From: Bryobacteraceae bacterium
GTDB lineage: Bacteria > Acidobacteriota > Terriglobia > Bryobacterales > Bryobacteraceae
Assembly (NCBI GenBank): GCA_030041495.1
Contig: JASHNT010000061.1
Span: 1-35,234 of the forward strand
Direction of reading: 5' to 3'
DNA: 35,234 nucleotides
The notes under the pieces were generated by a model that worked only from the letters and a program-made list of their open reading frames with translations, was not told where the DNA came from and searched no databases. Below are positions 32,931 to 35,234 of the stretch, in pieces; the first letter of the stretch is position 1; each line of letters begins with the position of its first letter. The position numbers and the translations under genes were made by a program.

Positions 32931-33865
32931 GCGGGCTTGACGCATCCACGCTTCGCCCAGGTTTATGGGCCGTCGACAAGATTCATCTCGCCTTCCTCAC
33001 CGTTCTCGGCGCCTTCCTCATCGCCTACTCGAGGGATCTCCCTGACGCCCCCACGCTCCTCGCCATCCACATTGTCTCCGTAGCCCTGATTCTCCTGGCC
33101 TCTCGCGGGCGCCCTCTAAAGCACAGCCGCCTGGTCTATCTCTTCCGCCATTGGTATCCGCTCCCCTTGGTCTCCTTCTGCTACCGCGAAATGGCGATCC
33201 TGATCCCTGTGGTCTGGGGCCGCAGCTTCGATGGCCTGCTCGCCGACCTCGACTTCGCCATCTGGCGTGTCAACCCCACGGTTTGGCTGGAGCGGATCCA
33301 GACTCCCAACTTTACGGAGTTCCTGGAGATCGTCTACGCTCTGTTCGTTCCCGCTGTTCTTCTGATCCCCATCATCCTGTGGGCCCAGCGCCGCTACAAG
33401 GATTTCCGCTATGCCGCTTTCCTCACCGCCTTGGGATTCCTGGTCTCCTACGTCGGCTATATGATTGTCCCGGCGCGCGGTCCGCGATTCTTGCTGGCCC
33501 CCCTCCAGCACCACGCCCTTGAAGGCCGCTGGTTCTTTCACTGGATGCGCTCCACTTTGGACCGCCTGGAGTCCGCCCACTACGACTGTTTCCCCAGTGG
33601 CCACGTCGAGCTCACCATCCTGGCGTGGTGGCTGAGCCGTCAAATCTCAAAATGGCTCGGTCGGACCTATTTCATCTATACTCTTTGCATTATTTTTGCT
33701 ACAGTTTACCTTCGATACCACTATACGGTCGACCTTGCCGCCGGAGCTCTGGCCGCTGCGTTCTTAATTCGCAGTGCGCCCGGGTTCTATCGGCGATTAG
33801 GCGGTTCGGAGCTGGCCGAAAGCGGATCGAGGCTGGCAGGAAGAGAGGAACCAGTTGGCACTTGA
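32918..33865 (+). CDS. PAP2-superfamily membrane protein, Aur1-like; candidate sphingolipid headgroup transferase or phosphatase
   Basis: A 315-residue polytopic protein from ATG 32918 (AAGGAGG 5 nt upstream); ATG 32927 is an alternative. About six membrane segments are visible (near 24-38, 46-62, 82-100, 135-155, 168-185, 250-282). Catalytic-type motifs are MIVPARGPRFLL (about 182-193), CFPSGHVE with His229, and TVYLRYHYTVD with His268 and Asp272, matching the PAP2/Aur1 H-x3-D arrangement. The first motif lacks the classical KxxxxxxRP spacing, as in the Aur1 (inositol phosphorylceramide synthase) branch. It sits between the SDR and the acyltransferase with overlapping ends. Transfer of a phospho-headgroup to ceramide is an inference; dephosphorylation of a lipid phosphate is the main alternative. 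Confidence 0.82.
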   Translation: MVEMSGLDASTLRPGLWAVDKIHLAFLTVLGAFLIAYSRDLPDAPTLLAIHIVSVALILLASRGRPLKHSRLVYLFRHWYPLPLVSFCYREMAILIPVVWGRSFDGLLADLDFAIWRVNPTVWLERIQTPNFTEFLEIVYALFVPAVLLIPIILWAQRRYKDFRYAAFLTALGFLVSYVGYMIVPARGPRFLLAPLQHHALEGRWFFHWMRSTLDRLESAHYDCFPSGHVELTILAWWLSRQISKWLGRTYFIYTLCIIFATVYLRYHYTVDLAAGALAAAFLIRSAPGFYRRLGGSELAESGSRLAGREEPVGT

Positions 33866-34970
33866 AGTCATTACAGCGGAAGGCAAGCAAGCGCTGAAGG
33901 ATTTCGTCGAGTTTCCCTATTCGCTCTATCGCGGCGACCCGCACTGGGTCCCGCCTCTGCGGATCGCCGTCAAGGAACTGCTCGACCGCAAGAAGCATCC
34001 CTTCTACGCCAACGCCGATGCCGAGTTCTTCCTCGCTAAGCGCGATGGCCGCGTGGTGGGCCGCATCGCCGCCATCGTGGACCGCAACCACAACAAGTTT
34101 CACGAAGAGAACGCCGGATTCTTCGGTTTCTTCGAATCGATTGACCACGCCGAAGTGGCCAGGGCTCTGCTCCAGCGCGCGCGAGAATGGGTCTTTGCCA
34201 AAGGTGCGAAGTTCCTGCGCGGGCCCATGAACCCCTCCACCAATTATGAATGCGCCATGCTCATCGACGGCTTCGAATCCAGCCCGATGATCATGATGAC
34301 CTACAATCCGCGCTACTATCCCAAGCTCATGGAGCAGGCCGGTCTCACCAAGGTCAAGGATCTTTACGCCTGGGTCAACACGGCTGGAGCGACCCAGATC
34401 GACCGGATCGCCCGCGTGGCAGACCACAAACTTTCCAAAAGCGGCATCACCGTCCGCCCCATTAACATGAAGGATTTCGATGGCGACGTCGCCCGCGTCT
34501 GGGAGGTCTACAACTCGGCGTGGGAGCGCAATTGGGGATTTGTGCCCATGACCCGCGAGGAATTCTTCCTGATGGGCAAGGAGATGAAGCAGATTCTCAA
34601 GCCGGAGTTGGTGCTGATCGGCGAAAAGCAAGGCAAAACTATCGGCTTCGCCCTGGCCCTTCCTGATGTCAATGTCGCCCTCAAACCGGCCGGCGGCAAG
34701 CTGCTCCCCACGGGCCTCCTCAAAATTCTGTATTATCAACGATTGATCAAAAGTGTGAGGGTACTGGCCCTGGGCGTGGTGGAAGAGTACCGTACCTCTG
34801 GCGTCGCGCCCGCGTTTTACGCTACGCTGGTGCGGACCGCCAAGAAATTGGGCTACGACGGGAATTGTGAGATGTCGTGGATCTTGGAAAATAATGTTTT
34901 GATGAACCGGTCGCTCGAAGCGATGGGCGCCAAGCACTATAAGACGTACCGGATCTACGAATGGCACTAG
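33855..34970 (+). CDS. YghO-like GNAT-fold acyltransferase, candidate bacterial ceramide synthase
   Basis: A 371-residue soluble protein from TTG 33855, overlapping the PAP2 stop by 11 nt. The opening FVEFPYSLYRGDPHWVPPLR, then KKHPFYANADAEFFLAKRDGRVVGRIAA, GFFGFFES, GPMNPSTNYECAMLIDGF and TYNPRYYPKLMEQAGL, is the pattern of the YghO-like family. The C-terminal half carries a GNAT-like acyl-donor region (VLALGVVEEYRTSGVAPAFYATLVRTAKKLG). In Caulobacter a member of this family (bCerS) N-acylates the sphingoid base. Adjacent location of an SPT-type gene, overlapping by 10 nt, supports the same role here. Acyl-donor type (CoA or ACP) cannot be read. Confidence 0.85.
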   Translation: MALEVITAEGKQALKDFVEFPYSLYRGDPHWVPPLRIAVKELLDRKKHPFYANADAEFFLAKRDGRVVGRIAAIVDRNHNKFHEENAGFFGFFESIDHAEVARALLQRAREWVFAKGAKFLRGPMNPSTNYECAMLIDGFESSPMIMMTYNPRYYPKLMEQAGLTKVKDLYAWVNTAGATQIDRIARVADHKLSKSGITVRPINMKDFDGDVARVWEVYNSAWERNWGFVPMTREEFFLMGKEMKQILKPELVLIGEKQGKTIGFALALPDVNVALKPAGGKLLPTGLLKILYYQRLIKSVRVLALGVVEEYRTSGVAPAFYATLVRTAKKLGYDGNCEMSWILENNVLMNRSLEAMGAKHYKTYRIYEWH

Positions 34971-35234
34971 ACCCATCCCAGACGGCCATCGCCCCGCAGA
35001 AGAGCGCCTGCAACGATATTTTCGAGAAGTGCCGCGTCTTCACGCGCCCGCACGATCTGCAGCAGGCCGGCCTGTACATGTATTTCGAGACCTTCGGCGA
35101 CCGCGAAGGGTGCGCCCCCGGCGAAGTTCGTCTGGGCTCGGACGGCAAGAACGTCCTGATGTTCGGGTCGAATGACTACCTGGGCCTGATCACCGACCCT
35201 CGCGTCACCGAAGCCGCCGCCGGCGCCATCCATA
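34961..35234 (+). CDS. spt: serine palmitoyltransferase-type alpha-oxoamine synthase (5' part only)
   Basis: The first 91 codons of a PLP-dependent enzyme are visible from ATG 34961, which overlaps the upstream stop by 10 nt; the rest is outside the window. The region LQQAGLYMYFETFGDREG followed by LGSDGKNVLMFGSNDYLGLI (about residues 58-77) and TDPRVTEAA is the N-terminal substrate-entry pattern of the alpha-oxoamine synthase family and especially of bacterial serine palmitoyltransferases. The PLP lysine lies outside. Other family members (KBL, BioF, HemA, CqsA) are less likely because of the neighbours. It would condense serine with an acyl thioester to 3-keto-sphinganine. Confidence 0.82.
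   Translation, partial: MALDPSQTAIAPQKSACNDIFEKCRVFTRPHDLQQAGLYMYFETFGDREGCAPGEVRLGSDGKNVLMFGSNDYLGLITDPRVTEAAAGAIH

Overview
The window reads as a chromosomal segment of an Acidobacteriota member, most likely of the Solibacter/Bryobacter branch. This is inferred from gene content, not from a marker gene. The evidence is a TIGR03435 (DUF3738) protein, a DUF1592 haem protein paired with a DUF1552 Tat protein and preceded by a DUF6152 protein, an exosortase H with an IPTL-CTERM substrate, high GC, and frequent TTG/GTG starts. I see no rRNA, tRNA, CRISPR array, insertion sequence or phage gene.

Layout. 1-3616 (minus): metal block with a His-rich 92-aa protein, a P1B-type ATPase with an atypical transport motif, and a CbiM-CbiN-CbiQ fusion running off the window. 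3848-6760 (minus): TIGR03435 protein and an exported PQQ dehydrogenase. 7026-9155: exosortase H, its associated membrane protein, and a convergent IPTL-CTERM substrate. 9482-14347: DinB-like protein, then DUF6152, DUF1592 and DUF1552 genes. 14443-15086: VapBC-type toxin-antitoxin. 15094-17396: divergent arylmalonate-decarboxylase-like and MmgE/PrpD genes, both with twin-arginine-like N-termini. 17556-19507 (minus): NarL-type two-component system. 19683-19898: small secreted Ser/Lys/Ala-rich protein with a terminator. 19984-21964 (minus): decayed locus with a multicopper oxidase pseudogene carrying at least six lesions and a short phosphoesterase-like remnant. 22160-25374: cation diffusion facilitator, then polX and a Nudix hydrolase. 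25340-27874 (minus): a 46-aa membrane peptide, rph and rdgB coupled by stop/start overlaps, and a DHH phosphoesterase. 28025-31266: acpP, fabF, etfB, etfA. 31321 to the end: DUF3047 protein, SDR, Aur1-like PAP2 protein, YghO-like GNAT acyltransferase, and the start of a serine-palmitoyltransferase-type enzyme.

The most interesting system is the last one. Four consecutive junctions overlap by 1, 13, 11 and 10 nt, and the enzyme families match bacterial ceramide synthesis: SPT condenses serine with an acyl thioester, a GNAT-fold ceramide synthase N-acylates, and an SDR (CerR-type) reduces the keto group. The PAP2 gene of the Aur1 superfamily between them suggests a headgroup transferase or a lipid phosphatase. 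The acpP-fabF-etfBA genes upstream could supply acyl chains, but they may simply be housekeeping genes.

Two expression habits recur. Several genes have a TANNNT -10-like hexamer 6-10 nt before the start codon and no Shine-Dalgarno, which suggests leaderless mRNAs. Coupled genes often use four-base TTGA or ATGA stop/start overlaps.
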